DNA of 56,558 bases from Alteromonadaceae bacterium (GCA_002746115.1 NVXL01000016.1:1-56558), one strand, 5' to 3'; shown: positions 27,596 to 38,781, counted from the first letter of the stretch. Made by a program: numbers and translations. Notes: generated from the sequence alone by a model not told the origin.

Positions 27596-28323
27596 TACTT
27601 ACGCTAACGGCCTTTTATACTGTTTACACGATTTATACTATGTATAGCTGATTTTAAGGCGGGATTATGCGTGTTTTAGCTCAAGGCGGCAACTTTCGCC
27701 TGAGCCAAGCGACAACCTTCGTTGCGTTTTAGCTCTGAAAATTGCCGCACTGAGAAGAACCTAGTTCTTGAGAAGAATAAGACTCGTAAGAAAATTCTTA
27801 CTCTTAAGATAAGGACCTAGGATAGATATCACAAGGCCTAAAGGATAGGCGCCGTCGCTGCTGTCGTATAAAGTGCAAAACACTAGTTGTCATCTTATCC
27901 GGTTTTGGCGCTAAGTAAGCTCTAGCTAGCGCCGAACATTAAGCCAAATTGGTCACCCGCCGGTGTATTTAGACTCTGGTCAAACCGTTTTATACTTGTT
28001 CTTTTTTTCAGTATTAAGACTCTTACAACCATGGACATCAACGACCACGCCGGCGGATGTTCTTTTTAGTAAAACCGCAAGGTGGCGAGAAAAAGTTCTT
28101 TGTTTTCACGTAAATCTACATAAATTTTAAATACTTGTCGAACGAAAAATCGACCTTATGCAAACACATTATTATTATTATTTAACTGCCTTAACTTTCG
28201 AAATAAGGGTGTGTATATATTGCAATAAGTTATGTGGCTAAAAGGTACATTCGGTACAGGCGCACACTTTGAAGAAATACTAGCAACACAACAATGCACC
28301 TATCGAGCTATTAGTCACATCAA
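27596..28323. other. 728-base gene-free region rich in short inverted repeats
   Basis: No plausible coding frame on either strand. Short perfect inverted repeats include AAGAACctaGTTCTT (27755-27769), GTAAGAA/TTCTTAC (27786-27801) and GGCGCTA/TAGCGCC (27907-27913 and 27927-27933), and there is an imperfect GCTCAAGGCG/CGCCTGAGC hairpin near 27679-27705. TTTATACT recurs 18 bases apart at 27614 and 27632. Could hold a small RNA or a decayed mobile element; nothing decides. Confidence 0.5.
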
Positions 28324-29268
28324 CTAATATATACGTCTTATTTTATCAAACGGAAGTGTCATTTTCTCGACCACTTCGGGCAGGCAGGAATATACTTCAA
28401 TTCCGGCATACAATGCAATCACCATTGGCGTTGTTTGCGCACCAACAACCGTATTTGACCATGCAAGACTATGATATAGCTCATTCTTACAATAATTAAT
28501 GGAATACTCACTGAACGTGTGAAACATTAATTCATCGTACTTTCCTAGTTTTTCTCGGGGATGTAAACGTACCCTCACCTGTAATTGCTGCGTATTAAAA
28601 TAGTCGTAATTGAAAATCGAATTAAGAAATCGCTCCAGCAATTCAAATTCGTTATAACGAGAATCCGTCGAAGGCTCACTGACATATAAAATACGTCGCG
28701 ACAAAATTTGCGTGCTTTCAAGTGCAGATGATTTTCTATACTGTAAAACCTGAGCGACTTGCTGTTGGAGATAATAGTTGTCAAATAACAATGACGGTGG
28801 CGCACCGGGTATAGCGACAAGCAATTGCTGTGCATAGACATCATTGACCATCAGTAAGTCAGGCCAACAGAGGCGACCGTCGATACAAAAACGTGGTACA
28901 TAATTAACCCAGTGATCCAACATACTCAGCACCTTGACCGCCAAGAGACGACACTGCTGAATATACTCACGCTCTAAGGAGACATCCTCACCACTGGTAC
29001 TTGTAATCACACAAGCAAACCGTGACACCTCTGACGGTACCAAGGAGGTGCGTGAGTGTCGCTGGCTATCCTCAATTTTCAAACCCGAAAAGTACCTTAG
29101 CGCCGGCCCTTCCAACAAAAAGTCACATTGACCAACATCCAGATGGCGCTCCACCCAAGCCGCCAATACCGAAGCACCGCCAGCATCATGGCTCACAATA
29201 AGAATAGGATAGGCAATATAATCGCTTAGGTCAGGGGGAGTGAGATCAAAAATTTTAGGATTAGGCAT
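28324..29268 (-). CDS. Putative GT-B-type glycosyltransferase
   Basis: 314 residues, soluble. An N-terminal strand-loop VSHDAGGASVLAAWV (about 25-39) and a RLHPRE motif at 234-239 are seen. The His-Pro pair is characteristic of GT-B enzymes related to polysialyltransferases and CDP-glycerol glycerophosphotransferases. It ends the pseudaminic-acid gene run, so a role in transferring or extending the flagellin sugar is reasonable. No Maf-type flagellin glycosyltransferase lies in the window, making this a candidate substitute (inference). I am not sure of the family. Confidence 0.5.
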   Translation of the reverse strand: MPNPKIFDLTPPDLSDYIAYPILIVSHDAGGASVLAAWVERHLDVGQCDFLLEGPALRYFSGLKIEDSQRHSRTSLVPSEVSRFACVITSTSGEDVSLEREYIQQCRLLAVKVLSMLDHWVNYVPRFCIDGRLCWPDLLMVNDVYAQQLLVAIPGAPPSLLFDNYYLQQQVAQVLQYRKSSALESTQILSRRILYVSEPSTDSRYNEFELLERFLNSIFNYDYFNTQQLQVRVRLHPREKLGKYDELMFHTFSEYSINYCKNELYHSLAWSNTVVGAQTTPMVIALYAGIEVYSCLPEVVEKMTLPFDKIRRIY

Positions 29269-29274
29269 TTATAA

Positions 29275-29313
29275 GTCAGACTTTATGGGTCAGGCTTTAT
29301 AGATCAGAGCTTA
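29275..29313. repeat. 14-base tandem repeat, about 2.8 copies
   Basis: GTCAGACTTTATGG (29275), GTCAGGCTTTATAG (29289) and ATCAGAGCTTA (29303); the first two match at 12 of 14. Spans the gap between the GNAT gene and the glycosyltransferase, running into the GNAT 3' end. Confidence 0.8.
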
Positions 29314-29836
29314 ACAAGCCAAACTCAATAATATCCTGGTAGCCACCCTGCAAATACAAAGCTTCACGCTTACAGCCCTCCTCTTGCATGCCAAGCTTCT
29401 GCGCAAGGCGCCGCATGCCCTGATTACCCGATGCTGTACCACAATAAACACGCCGTAAATTTAAGTGATCAAAGCCGTGCGCGATTAACAATTGTGCCGC
29501 ATCAAAGGCATAGCCCTTACCCCAGTAAGTCGTCTCACCAAATAAAAATGCAATCTCCGCACTACGGCTCAACCAGTCAATCCCCTGCAGGCTAATATTG
29601 CCGATATGAACCCCATCAACCAAATGATACACCGCCCAAACCAAAGTACTACGTGAGCCGCTAAGACTAGCCACATAGTCCTGGCATTGCTCAAGCGTAT
29701 TCGGAAAAGCCCCATGGCTATTAAACCGACATACATCCGGGTGATTAAACCATTGCGGGTAGTTTCCAGAAAGCTCCCTAGATGACAAGCCACAAACACC
29801 AATAGTCTCACTTTGATATAAATAACTAACAGACAT
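29297..29836 (-). CDS. pseH: GNAT N-acetyltransferase, probable PseH
   Basis: 179 residues from the ATG at 29836 (AGAGGTG five bases upstream); an upstream ATG at 29860 lacks a ribosome site. RimJ/RimL-type GNAT fold: acetyl-CoA loop FGETTYWGKGYAFDAAQ and GTASGNQGMRRLAQKLGMQEEG. PseH acetylates the 4-amino group of the UDP-linked altrosamine intermediate, the step between PseC and PseG, and no other acetyltransferase is in this locus. It is not next to pseC or pseG, so it could instead serve the neighbouring DegT product. Confidence 0.7.
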   Translation of the reverse strand: MSVSYLYQSETIGVCGLSSRELSGNYPQWFNHPDVCRFNSHGAFPNTLEQCQDYVASLSGSRSTLVWAVYHLVDGVHIGNISLQGIDWLSRSAEIAFLFGETTYWGKGYAFDAAQLLIAHGFDHLNLRRVYCGTASGNQGMRRLAQKLGMQEEGCKREALYLQGGYQDIIEFGLLSSDL

Positions 29837-29863
29837 AATCACCTCTCTATTGTGATACAAAAA

Positions 29864-29905
29864 GTCTTGGGGCTTGGGTCTTAAGGCTTAGGTCTGAGCT
29901 GATCC
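29864..29905. repeat. 14-base tandem repeat at the 3' end of the DegT gene
   Basis: GTCTTGGGGCTTGG (29864), GTCTTAAGGCTTAG (29878) and a decayed GTCTGAGCTGATCC (29892). It runs from the spacer into the last codons of the aminotransferase, so it shapes its C-terminus. Confidence 0.75.
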
Positions 29906-31227
29906 AAACTTTTCCATACCTTCTTAAAAGCAGCTGCAATATCATCAATGTGTACATCATCAAAAGCGTATTCACATAACGACAAGCCAATATAGCTTTG
30001 CTCGTTAAGCACTTCCGCCTGCGGGCAGATACCACGAGTATAATCCACTGCACGGCCATTTTCATGAGCCTGCCACGGATAGCCCCGAGTACCAAATGCA
30101 ATTTTTTTCTGATACATCGGCAGCATGTGCACATTCACATAACGTGAGCACACCCCCGGCACCCCTTCACCACGCAAAGCCTCACACAGCAGATCACGTA
30201 TTTTTCCTAAACTGCCAAAATCATTCACCGCCAAACCTGCCGACTGCAAGCCTTCCGCATCAATGCGCATGCCATACATATAGAACGCATGCATCTGATC
30301 TGGCTCAAGCGCTGGCGGGTGTAAGCCGGGTAATTTACCTAGCAGGCGATTTAGCTTTACACCTTGCTGCCAGCGCTGCGCGACGTAACCATCAAGCTTG
30401 TGCATTTGCTGCTCTGCAATCGCCGCTTCAAGCTCGCCTAAGCGAAAATTAAAGCCCACCATATTACCAAGCGAAGTCACGCCTTTATCTTCCACCACCG
30501 CCTCGGCATGATTGCGGATTAAGCGCATACGCTGGGCTAAATATTCACTATCAGTAATACATACCCCGCCTTCACCACAATGAATATGCTTGTGATAATT
30601 AAAGCTAAACCCGCCAATATCTCCGAAAGTACCAACAAATTTATCGTTTAACTTAACGCCCGGTGCTTGAGCAGCATCTTCGATAACACGTAAACCGTGT
30701 TCATGCGCTAACTCAACTATGGCTTCGAGCTTGGCAGGGAGGCCAAAAATACTCGGCACCATAATCGCCTTTGTGCGCGGCGTGATTTTAGCGGCAATCG
30801 CCACGGGGTCGATATTAAAGGTATCCAGCTCGATATCGGCGAAAATCGGAATTGCGCCCCAAAAAACAATCGCCGTCGCGCTGGCACACATCGTCCAGGG
30901 GCTGACGATAATTTCATCGCCCGGCTCAACATCTAAGGCTCCTACGGCACAAATCAAGCCCGAAGTTAACGAGTTAACACTAATGGCGTAGCGACTGCCA
31001 TAGTACTTAGCAATCGCCGCCTCAAAATCTTGCACCTTTGGCCCGCCGAGAAACTTCTCCCCCGAAGCGCCAACAAAACCAGATAAAACACCGCTTTGCA
31101 TTACCTCATTTACCGCTACGGCCTCTTCTTGACCGATAGGATTGTAGGCTGGCGCCTGCCAACGAATGTGTTTTTCCCCGCCGAGCATGGCGAGTGTTGA
31201 AGCTGCTGGAGGCATAGCGTTTGTCAT
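29881..31227 (-). CDS. DegT/DnrJ/EryC1-family PLP aminotransferase
   Basis: 448 residues, longer than the usual 370-400. PLP-binding features: VNSLTSGLICAVGAL, VIEDAAQAPG (Asp-Ala-Ala-Gln) and the Schiff-base Lys213 in FSFNYHKHIHCGEGG. It should transfer an amino group to a keto-sugar nucleotide. It is a second aminotransferase in the locus besides PseC, and sits 10 bases downstream of a Gfo/Idh oxidoreductase that could supply the keto sugar. Together they may add a further amino function or make a second sugar. Confidence 0.85.
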   Translation of the reverse strand: MTNAMPPAASTLAMLGGEKHIRWQAPAYNPIGQEEAVAVNEVMQSGVLSGFVGASGEKFLGGPKVQDFEAAIAKYYGSRYAISVNSLTSGLICAVGALDVEPGDEIIVSPWTMCASATAIVFWGAIPIFADIELDTFNIDPVAIAAKITPRTKAIMVPSIFGLPAKLEAIVELAHEHGLRVIEDAAQAPGVKLNDKFVGTFGDIGGFSFNYHKHIHCGEGGVCITDSEYLAQRMRLIRNHAEAVVEDKGVTSLGNMVGFNFRLGELEAAIAEQQMHKLDGYVAQRWQQGVKLNRLLGKLPGLHPPALEPDQMHAFYMYGMRIDAEGLQSAGLAVNDFGSLGKIRDLLCEALRGEGVPGVCSRYVNVHMLPMYQKKIAFGTRGYPWQAHENGRAVDYTRGICPQAEVLNEQSYIGLSLCEYAFDDVHIDDIAAAFKKVWKSLDQLRPKP

Positions 31228-31237
31228 GGTTTAAACC

Positions 31238-32221
31238 TTAGCAATAAAGTTGATCATGGATATCACAGGCAATTTTTAATGATTTTAACGCCGTCTCTCC
31301 ATTTGAGAGTAAGGGCGTGCCATATCGTAAATGACGATAGACATGATCTGCGACATAATACTGATAATTAAAATAATCGTTCTCGATGTACTCGCCTTCG
31401 GTATCTAAGGACTGCCTTGCGGAAAAGTCCATACGACTTTTGGTTCGGCGAATATATATCTGTGCACCACCACCGTGATATTGCACCATCGCAGTCGTCA
31501 TCACCAACTGCATCTCAAAAAAGTTATACGCAACCGCATCGACAGCATGGAAATATACGCTGCCTTCCTGCCAATGTAAGGCAAAATTTTCCTGGCCATC
31601 GTCCCCCGCCTTACTTGGCCCTACCACACCCCACTCTTTAGGCATACCAAACAGGTCAATCAGCAAGTCAATAAAATGCGAAGCGTTATTAAGAATCCCA
31701 CGTTTGTACCAAACCGTGCCGTTGACTAAGCCACCCAACTCCCCTTGATGAACAAGCCGCCGCAGCTGGACTGTGCCCGGTTCAAAACGACGAAAGAAGT
31801 TTACCGCTAATGATGTACCACAAAGTTTGGCGCTCTCGACCATCGCTTTCGCTTGCTCAATATTAGTCGCCAAGGGTTTTTCACAAATAATCGCCAATGG
31901 ACGTTTTTTAATTAAAGTATTAAATACATCGTAATGACATTCTGTGGGAGCACAAAGCGAATACACTTGCGCGTGAGGCAAATTTACTTCGGCGATATCA
32001 GCGTAGGCCAAATACCCATAATGCTTGCGAAGCAGTTCTCTATTCTCTGCAATCGGGTCAATACCAAAACTCAATTCAAATCCGGTATGGCGATGAAATG
32101 CATGACAATGCGTCAGCATTTTCCCTGAATGCTTATCCTCCTCGATATCATAACCCAAACCGATGGCACCAAGCCCAATCACGGCTGCTTTATAGGGTGG
32201 GGTAGCATCGATGTCAGGCAT
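31238..32221 (-). CDS. Gfo/Idh/MocA-family NAD(P)-dependent oxidoreductase
   Basis: 327 residues from the ATG at 32221, which overlaps the preceding stop by 8 bases (ATGCCTGA); a longer frame from 32269 would overlap far more. The N-terminal Rossmann motif AVIGLGAIGLGYD and the EKPLATNIEQA signature (Glu-Lys-Pro) are clear. The C-terminal half is the usual alpha/beta substrate domain. Expected to oxidise a sugar hydroxyl for the DegT enzyme encoded next. Confidence 0.85.
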   Translation of the reverse strand: MPDIDATPPYKAAVIGLGAIGLGYDIEEDKHSGKMLTHCHAFHRHTGFELSFGIDPIAENRELLRKHYGYLAYADIAEVNLPHAQVYSLCAPTECHYDVFNTLIKKRPLAIICEKPLATNIEQAKAMVESAKLCGTSLAVNFFRRFEPGTVQLRRLVHQGELGGLVNGTVWYKRGILNNASHFIDLLIDLFGMPKEWGVVGPSKAGDDGQENFALHWQEGSVYFHAVDAVAYNFFEMQLVMTTAMVQYHGGGAQIYIRRTKSRMDFSARQSLDTEGEYIENDYFNYQYYVADHVYRHLRYGTPLLSNGETALKSLKIACDIHDQLYC

Positions 32222-33197
32222 TGGGTTTAAACTGTCCTTGAGCGGCGATGTCGTTATCCCAGACGGCAATTGAAGTCGGGTTTAGCCCTCTATCAAAAGA
32301 GCCCATAATATTTTTACCGATAAAACTCAAATTTATTTCTTTTTTACGCTGGGCATTTAACAAGCATTTCAGTAAATTTTGGTTCCAGTTACGCTGAGCA
32401 AACATACTCTGGTGGTTTCTATCCACCTCGTTAACCTGCTGTTTAAGTTGATACCCAAAGGGTTCAAAGTGCACACAGGTCACTTTTTTAGCAATCTTTG
32501 CAATCGATGGAAGTGTTTCAGCGGAGAGATTTTGAACCTGCTCAATCGCGTGGCAAGTAAACACCAAAACATTTTCATGCTCGCCAATGGCACTGTAATC
32601 CGGATTATTGAAATCATAACGAAAATTCGTTAACGACATATCCTCTTGCAAAGCCCCTAGCATTTTGGCGCACTCGGTACCGCTCTCGGTATATTCGCCA
32701 CCGTAATACGGAATCTTAGGGCCGCCTTGATAATGCAATTTAAATAAGTTTTGACTATAGCCTGAGCCCAGCTCAATCACAGCATCAAATTCATGACGCA
32801 TAACCAAGTCAGCCAAAACGGCTATTTTATCGCACTTCATGTAGCTACTATGCGTAATATAACTGCTCGAAAAAACGCCTTTATCTACGGCGGAAACTCC
32901 GGTCGGGAGCAGACTAAAATCATTCACCGTCCACTCACCGTTCGGATCAAAGTCGATGTTAGAAATTCTACCCTCGGGGATATCTTTCCGCTTAGTCAGC
33001 TCAAGCTCCTCTTTGCCTACACCACCAAAGCGCGTAGTATAAAATCGCTCACGCTGATCCAACAAGTGGATTAAGCGTAAGGGGTTGCGCTCGCCTTCAG
33101 CAATTTCATCTTCGAAAAAGCCTTTCCGAAAAGCCCAAGCTTTTTCGTAAAAAGACTCCCACATTTTGTGTAATTTTGCTAATTCAGCTTCATTCAT
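32214..33197 (-). CDS. Methyltransferase-like protein of the sugar locus
   Basis: 327 residues. A central Rossmann-like stretch DAVIELGSGYSQNLFKLHY (about 139-157) resembles SAM-binding motif I, with YYGGEYTESGTE as a possible motif II. The first 130 and last 100 residues match nothing I recognise. Coupled to the Gfo/Idh gene by overlap and 36 bases from pseI. It may methylate a sugar or a flagellin residue; this is context only. Confidence 0.55.
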   Translation of the reverse strand: MNEAELAKLHKMWESFYEKAWAFRKGFFEDEIAEGERNPLRLIHLLDQRERFYTTRFGGVGKEELELTKRKDIPEGRISNIDFDPNGEWTVNDFSLLPTGVSAVDKGVFSSSYITHSSYMKCDKIAVLADLVMRHEFDAVIELGSGYSQNLFKLHYQGGPKIPYYGGEYTESGTECAKMLGALQEDMSLTNFRYDFNNPDYSAIGEHENVLVFTCHAIEQVQNLSAETLPSIAKIAKKVTCVHFEPFGYQLKQQVNEVDRNHQSMFAQRNWNQNLLKCLLNAQRKKEINLSFIGKNIMGSFDRGLNPTSIAVWDNDIAAQGQFKPNA

Positions 33198-33233
33198 ACC
33201 CTTACCTATGACTTATTATTTGTTGCCGATGAC

Positions 33234-34289
33234 TTATGGTTTCATCAGCGACCAATCAAAGCGGGTTCCGGCTTTGATGTCTTTGTTCGCAGTTTTACCT
33301 ATAACTTCCGGGTAATGCTTGGGAGCCAAGCCATACCCGGGACGAATACTTTTAAGGTTTTCTTCGTTAAACACATCGCCTAGAGCAAGGTCTTTAACCA
33401 CATATAGTGAGCGCCTAAAGACCATATTGTCCTGCTCACTGGCGCGCCGCTGATAATTTGCACTACCCAAGGCCTGCCAAACCGTGCGACTCTGCTCGCA
33501 AAGTTGTGCCAAGTCCGCAGGTTCCATAGAGAAGCTATCATCAGGCCCCCCACCTTGGCGATCAAGCGTAAAATGCTTTTCAATTAACACCGCCCCAAGC
33601 GCTACTGCGGCCAGTGCCGTTGTCGGGCTAAGCGTATGGTCAGACAGTCCCACGGACGTCCCAAAACGCTGCTGTATATCGGCCATGGTGCGCAGATTGT
33701 AATCTTCTGGCCGCGCAGGATAAGCGCTGACGCACTGTAATAATAATAGTTGCTCACAACCGTGGGCACGTGCGGCATCAACCGCCTCGGCGATTTCATC
33801 CTGATTGGCCATCCCGGTCGACATAATGAGCGGTTTACCGGTGCTGGCAACGTACTCAATCAGTGGAATATCGACTAATTCAAAAGAGGCAATTTTGTAG
33901 GCCGGAGCATTTAAGTCTTCTAGTAAATCGACTGCACTACGATCAAATGGCGAGCTGAACATGGTAATGCCCAACTCGCTTGCACGCTCAAATAGAGGCT
34001 TATGCCACTCCCAAGGCGTAAACGCAGACTCGTATAATTGATAAAGCGTCTTCCCCTCCCATAGACCGGAGTGAATTTTAAAATCATCATTATCACAATC
34101 AATTGTAAGTGTATCGGCGCGATAGGTTTGTATTTTAATGGCATCTGCCCCGGCTTTTTTAGCGGCCTCTAAAATGGCAAATGCTTGCTCGAGACGACCA
34201 TTATGATTGGCCGACATTTCAGCAACGATGTAAGGCGCATGCTGCGAACCGATTTCACGCCCATCGATAATAAATTTATCCACTGACAT
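33234..34289 (-). CDS. pseI: Pseudaminic acid synthase PseI
   Basis: 351 residues. NeuB-type TIM barrel: IVAEMSANHNG (about 20-30), IKIQTYRADT, SPFDRSAVDLL, KIASFEL, STGMA, VGLSDHT and EKHFTLDR, then a C-terminal antifreeze-like SAF domain (about 290-350, RRSLYVVKDL). It condenses the 6-deoxy-AltdiNAc sugar with phosphoenolpyruvate. Distinguished from NeuB by the company of pseB, C, F and G. Overlaps pseG by 14 bases. Confidence 0.93.
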   Translation of the reverse strand: MSVDKFIIDGREIGSQHAPYIVAEMSANHNGRLEQAFAILEAAKKAGADAIKIQTYRADTLTIDCDNDDFKIHSGLWEGKTLYQLYESAFTPWEWHKPLFERASELGITMFSSPFDRSAVDLLEDLNAPAYKIASFELVDIPLIEYVASTGKPLIMSTGMANQDEIAEAVDAARAHGCEQLLLLQCVSAYPARPEDYNLRTMADIQQRFGTSVGLSDHTLSPTTALAAVALGAVLIEKHFTLDRQGGGPDDSFSMEPADLAQLCEQSRTVWQALGSANYQRRASEQDNMVFRRSLYVVKDLALGDVFNEENLKSIRPGYGLAPKHYPEVIGKTANKDIKAGTRFDWSLMKP

Positions 34290-35382
34290 CTGGCGCCTCC
34301 TTAGTGTCTATCGTATTATTTTTTTGCAATAAATCAACTATTTGCACCGCTGACCGCTCCGCCCCAGAGCCGTCGCAAATAGCAAACCCTGCCTCGCTCA
34401 TAGTTTGATAACGCTGCACATCAGCGCTTAAGGCACTAAATTCAGCATTAAAAGATGCCTCAGTTAAATCGCTCATGTGCCCTAACAATAATACCGCCCC
34501 CGCCTCTGCTACTGTGACCGCAATATCGCGCTGATTATCGGCGGTAATAATAGCAATGGTCGGCAAACCCAAACAACAACGTTCCCAAGTACTCGTACCC
34601 ATGGCACCAATGGCAATGTCATGATTACAAACAAGGCCTGCCATATCCTTAACATTACTCAGTAAATTTACACACGGCTGACCTTTAACATAGGCCTCTA
34701 CTGTTAAGCGATGTGGGGCATTCCCCGCCAAGACAACGGTTAAGTTCAGGTCCATGGCTGCAAGATTCGGCAGTAACCACTGGATTATCGTTAAGGTATC
34801 ATTTTGACTGTCAGTGCCGCCCATACTTAACAGCACGCTTTTAATTTTTGAGGGCTCTTGGCGTCGGGCTAGCGCTTGCGGGCGCATTGTCGCAAAGTCA
34901 TCACGTAATAAAGCATATTCCGTACCGAGGCATAATTTCGCTTGTCGTTTTAATCGCGGCTGGTACTGCTCGGCTTGGCGCTGGTAGGTTTGATCAATCA
35001 ATAAATGACAATAGAGATCGCGATCAAAAAGGTCGTCGATCACCACGATATTAGCGATTTTTGCATTCACCAGCATGTGCCATATAGCCGATATTTGATA
35101 ATGATCAACCACAACGCAGTCCGCCAGCGAAAGCGAAGAGAGCATCGCCAATGTGGCTTCAGCATCAGATTGTTGATCAATATCAGTAAGCTCACAAGAC
35201 GGCAATAAAAAGCAATCAAAGTCTAAGCATTCAATCATACGATGACTGTTATTTTCATCCGCACACATCACAAAACAACAATCGTGACCGAGTTGTCGTA
35301 ATTTGCTTGCCAGAGTTAAACAACGCACCATATGGCCGTTGCCAATCATCGCACTGGCATCTGCGCGAAATACAATATTCAT
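34276..35382 (-). CDS. pseG: UDP-sugar hydrolase PseG
   Basis: 368 residues. N-terminal VFRADASAMIGNGHMVRCLTLA, with the catalytic His in GNGHMVRC, and the MurG-like GT-B layout (MGGTDSQND; AIGAMGTSTWERCCLGLPT) identify PseG. It removes UDP from the bis-acetamido sugar before condensation by PseI. Two bases separate it from pseF. Slightly longer than average, with a hydrophilic tail. Confidence 0.92.
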   Translation of the reverse strand: MNIVFRADASAMIGNGHMVRCLTLASKLRQLGHDCCFVMCADENNSHRMIECLDFDCFLLPSCELTDIDQQSDAEATLAMLSSLSLADCVVVDHYQISAIWHMLVNAKIANIVVIDDLFDRDLYCHLLIDQTYQRQAEQYQPRLKRQAKLCLGTEYALLRDDFATMRPQALARRQEPSKIKSVLLSMGGTDSQNDTLTIIQWLLPNLAAMDLNLTVVLAGNAPHRLTVEAYVKGQPCVNLLSNVKDMAGLVCNHDIAIGAMGTSTWERCCLGLPTIAIITADNQRDIAVTVAEAGAVLLLGHMSDLTEASFNAEFSALSADVQRYQTMSEAGFAICDGSGAERSAVQIVDLLQKNNTIDTKEAPDVSG

Positions 35383-35384
35383 AC

Positions 35385-36092
35385 TTAGGTATCAGTCGCC
35401 TGATCGAGTATCAGGGTTTTAAACTTTCTCTCCGCAACGCCCCAATCCTCTTCGGTATCGATATCTTGCACGTAATCACGAGGCACATAAATACCGGCAG
35501 ACCAAGGTTTAAAAAAGGCGGCGTTCTCTTTAAAAGCCTCACTTGTCCCCCAGTAAAACTGACCGGCATCATGAAACGCTTCAGGCAGATCCTGCGAACG
35601 TGTTAAATAATGCTCTGGCTGAAACATGCTGACACGCTGCTCGGCATCAAGTTGCACCGCACGCTGAATAGGGAAAGCAAATGAAGTAATTGAAAAAGCG
35701 TATTTTAACTCAGGACTTTGCTGCAGTTTTTCCCAGCCTTCACGAATCCGCTCAGCACTCACAAAAGGCGCAGTCGCGTAGATGCAACACACGTGTTCAG
35801 GGCTTTGCCCCTGCTGCTCATACCACTCAATAGCATGTTTAATCACATCGGTGGTGGCGCAATAATCATCGGAAAGTGAAGCCGGGCGAACAAAGGGGAT
35901 CTCAGCGCCTAGCTCACGCGCGACCTCCGCTATTCCCTCATCGTCCGTCGATACGATGACCTTATCGAAGCACCCGCTTTGTATGGCGGCCTCGATAGAA
36001 TAGGCAATAATAGGCTTACCTAAAAATGGCCGAATATTTTTGCGTGGAATACGCTTACTACCGCCACGCGCAGGTATAACCGCTAGTCTCAT
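35385..36092 (-). CDS. pseF: CMP-pseudaminic acid synthetase PseF
   Basis: 235 residues. The cytidylyltransferase N-terminus IPARGGSKRIPRKNIRPFLGKP is the nucleotide-binding loop; IVSTDDEGIAEVA and CCIYATAPF follow as in CMP-sialic/pseudaminic acid synthetases. It activates the sugar with CTP for transfer to flagellin. ATGA overlap with pseC. Confidence 0.94.
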   Translation of the reverse strand: MRLAVIPARGGSKRIPRKNIRPFLGKPIIAYSIEAAIQSGCFDKVIVSTDDEGIAEVARELGAEIPFVRPASLSDDYCATTDVIKHAIEWYEQQGQSPEHVCCIYATAPFVSAERIREGWEKLQQSPELKYAFSITSFAFPIQRAVQLDAEQRVSMFQPEHYLTRSQDLPEAFHDAGQFYWGTSEAFKENAAFFKPWSAGIYVPRDYVQDIDTEEDWGVAERKFKTLILDQATDT

Positions 36093-37239
36093 TGCAAGGC
36101 CTCAATTAGCACGTTCACTACCTCATCTTGCTGAGCAAAACTTAGATCAGGGTAAAGCGGCAAGGTGATGGAGCTTCTATAATAAGTTTCTGCGACGGGA
36201 AAGTCCCCAACACCAAAGCCCTGATTACGATAATAAGGCTGTAGGTGAATCGGGATATAATGCACATTCACACCAATATTATTAGCTCGTAAAAAATCAA
36301 ACACTTTCTGACGATACGAGGCATCATCTCGGGTTAATTCAATTACATACAAATGCCAAGCACTTGTGACGTTTTCTTGTTCACTCGGTAAAACCAGTGG
36401 CAAGCCTGCCAATAACTGATGATAGCGCGCCACTAATTCACGACGCTTCTCGACAAACCCGGGCAAACGCCCCAGCTGGACAATACCAAGCGCGGCCTGT
36501 AAATCGCTTAAGCGAAAATTCATGCCTAAGCTTTGCTGCTCGTAATACCAAGCACCGTCAGGTGTGAAATCTAAGGCCTCGGTATCCCGAGTAATGCCAT
36601 GGCAGGCAAACTGGCGCATACGCTGGTCTAATACTTCGCTATTGCAAAGTGCTGCCCCGCCCTCGCCGGTTGTCATGGTTTTCACTGGGTGAAAACTAAA
36701 GGTGCAGATATCACTGTATTCGGTGTTACCAATGGCATGGCCATGATAGCTGCCACCAATCGCATGTGCAGCATCTTCTATTAGATGTACACCATATTCA
36801 CAAGCCAAAGTGTGAATACTTAACATGTCACAGGGCTGACCGGCAAAGTGTACCGCGACAATAATTTTCGGTAAGCAGTTCTGTTTTTTCGCCTGACGCA
36901 GTTTCTCCGCTAATAAGCTCACGCTCATATTGCGAGTGTTAGCGTCTATGTCGACAAAATCAACTTTAGCCCCGCAATAAAGCGCGCAGTTAGCCGAGGC
37001 AACAAAGGAGATAGGTGTGGTCCACAGGTAATCCCCCGCCTGCAAGCCCAAGGCAACGCAAGCAGCATGCAATGCCGCAGTGCCGTTACTCAAGGCAACC
37101 GCATGCTCCGAGCCACAGTGCTCCGCCAAGCTATGCTCAAACTCCGTGACTTTTGGCCCCTGAGTTAACCAATCAGATTGTAAGGTCTCCACCACCGCAT
37201 CGATTTCCTCCTGCCCTAAGTGCTGGCGCCCGTAAGGAA

Positions 37240-37240
<1 letters not shown>
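36089..37240 (-). CDS. pseC: UDP-sugar aminotransferase PseC, apparent ATT start
   Basis: 383 residues if begun at ATT 37240. DegT-type PLP enzyme: SNGTAALHAACVAL, LIEDAAHAIGGSY and Lys187 in FSFHPVKTMTTGEGG. It aminates the 4-keto product of PseB. Conserved family N-terminus IPYGRQHLGQEEIDAVVETL is fully encoded, but its expected leading Met is TTA. The only ordinary start, GTG 37195, drops 15 of these residues and has no ribosome site. GGAGG lies four bases before the ATT, and the pseB stop overlaps it (TAATT), mirroring the TAATG couplings used elsewhere here. ATT initiation is therefore my reading. Confidence 0.88.
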
Positions 37241-38541
<1,301 letters not shown>

Positions 38542-38766
38542 ATGAGAGACGTTGAGATTACAAAAGAGCCAGTCGAACTTTATAAGATATTAAAGTTTGA
38601 AGGCCTTGTCGGCAGCGGCGGTGAAGCAAAGTCAGTGATTAACGACGGCCATGTACAAGTGAATGGCGCGGTTGAAACTCAGAAGCGTAAGAAGATAATG
38701 TCGGGGGATGTTATTGTGTTTAATGGTGAAGAACTTAAGATTGTGCTTCCGGGCGTAAGCAAGTGA
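38542..38766 (+). CDS. Small S4-domain RNA-binding protein (YbcJ-like)
   Basis: 74 residues, nearly all an S4 fold: LYKILKFEGLVGSGGEAKSVI followed by GHVQVNGAVETQKRKKIMSGDVIVF. These are the RNA-binding helix-loop and beta hairpin found in ribosomal protein S4, and the overall length matches YbcJ of Escherichia coli. Probably binds structured RNA or ribosomes. Stands alone, convergent with the toxin gene 15 bases away. Confidence 0.9.
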   Translation: MRDVEITKEPVELYKILKFEGLVGSGGEAKSVINDGHVQVNGAVETQKRKKIMSGDVIVFNGEELKIVLPGVSK

Positions 38767-38781
38767 CATGCAGTACGGAAC

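Noticed and set aside
27596-27720. Possible preQ1 riboswitch upstream of queE
   Set aside because: No pseudoknot-forming consensus on the minus strand; only an imperfect hairpin is present.
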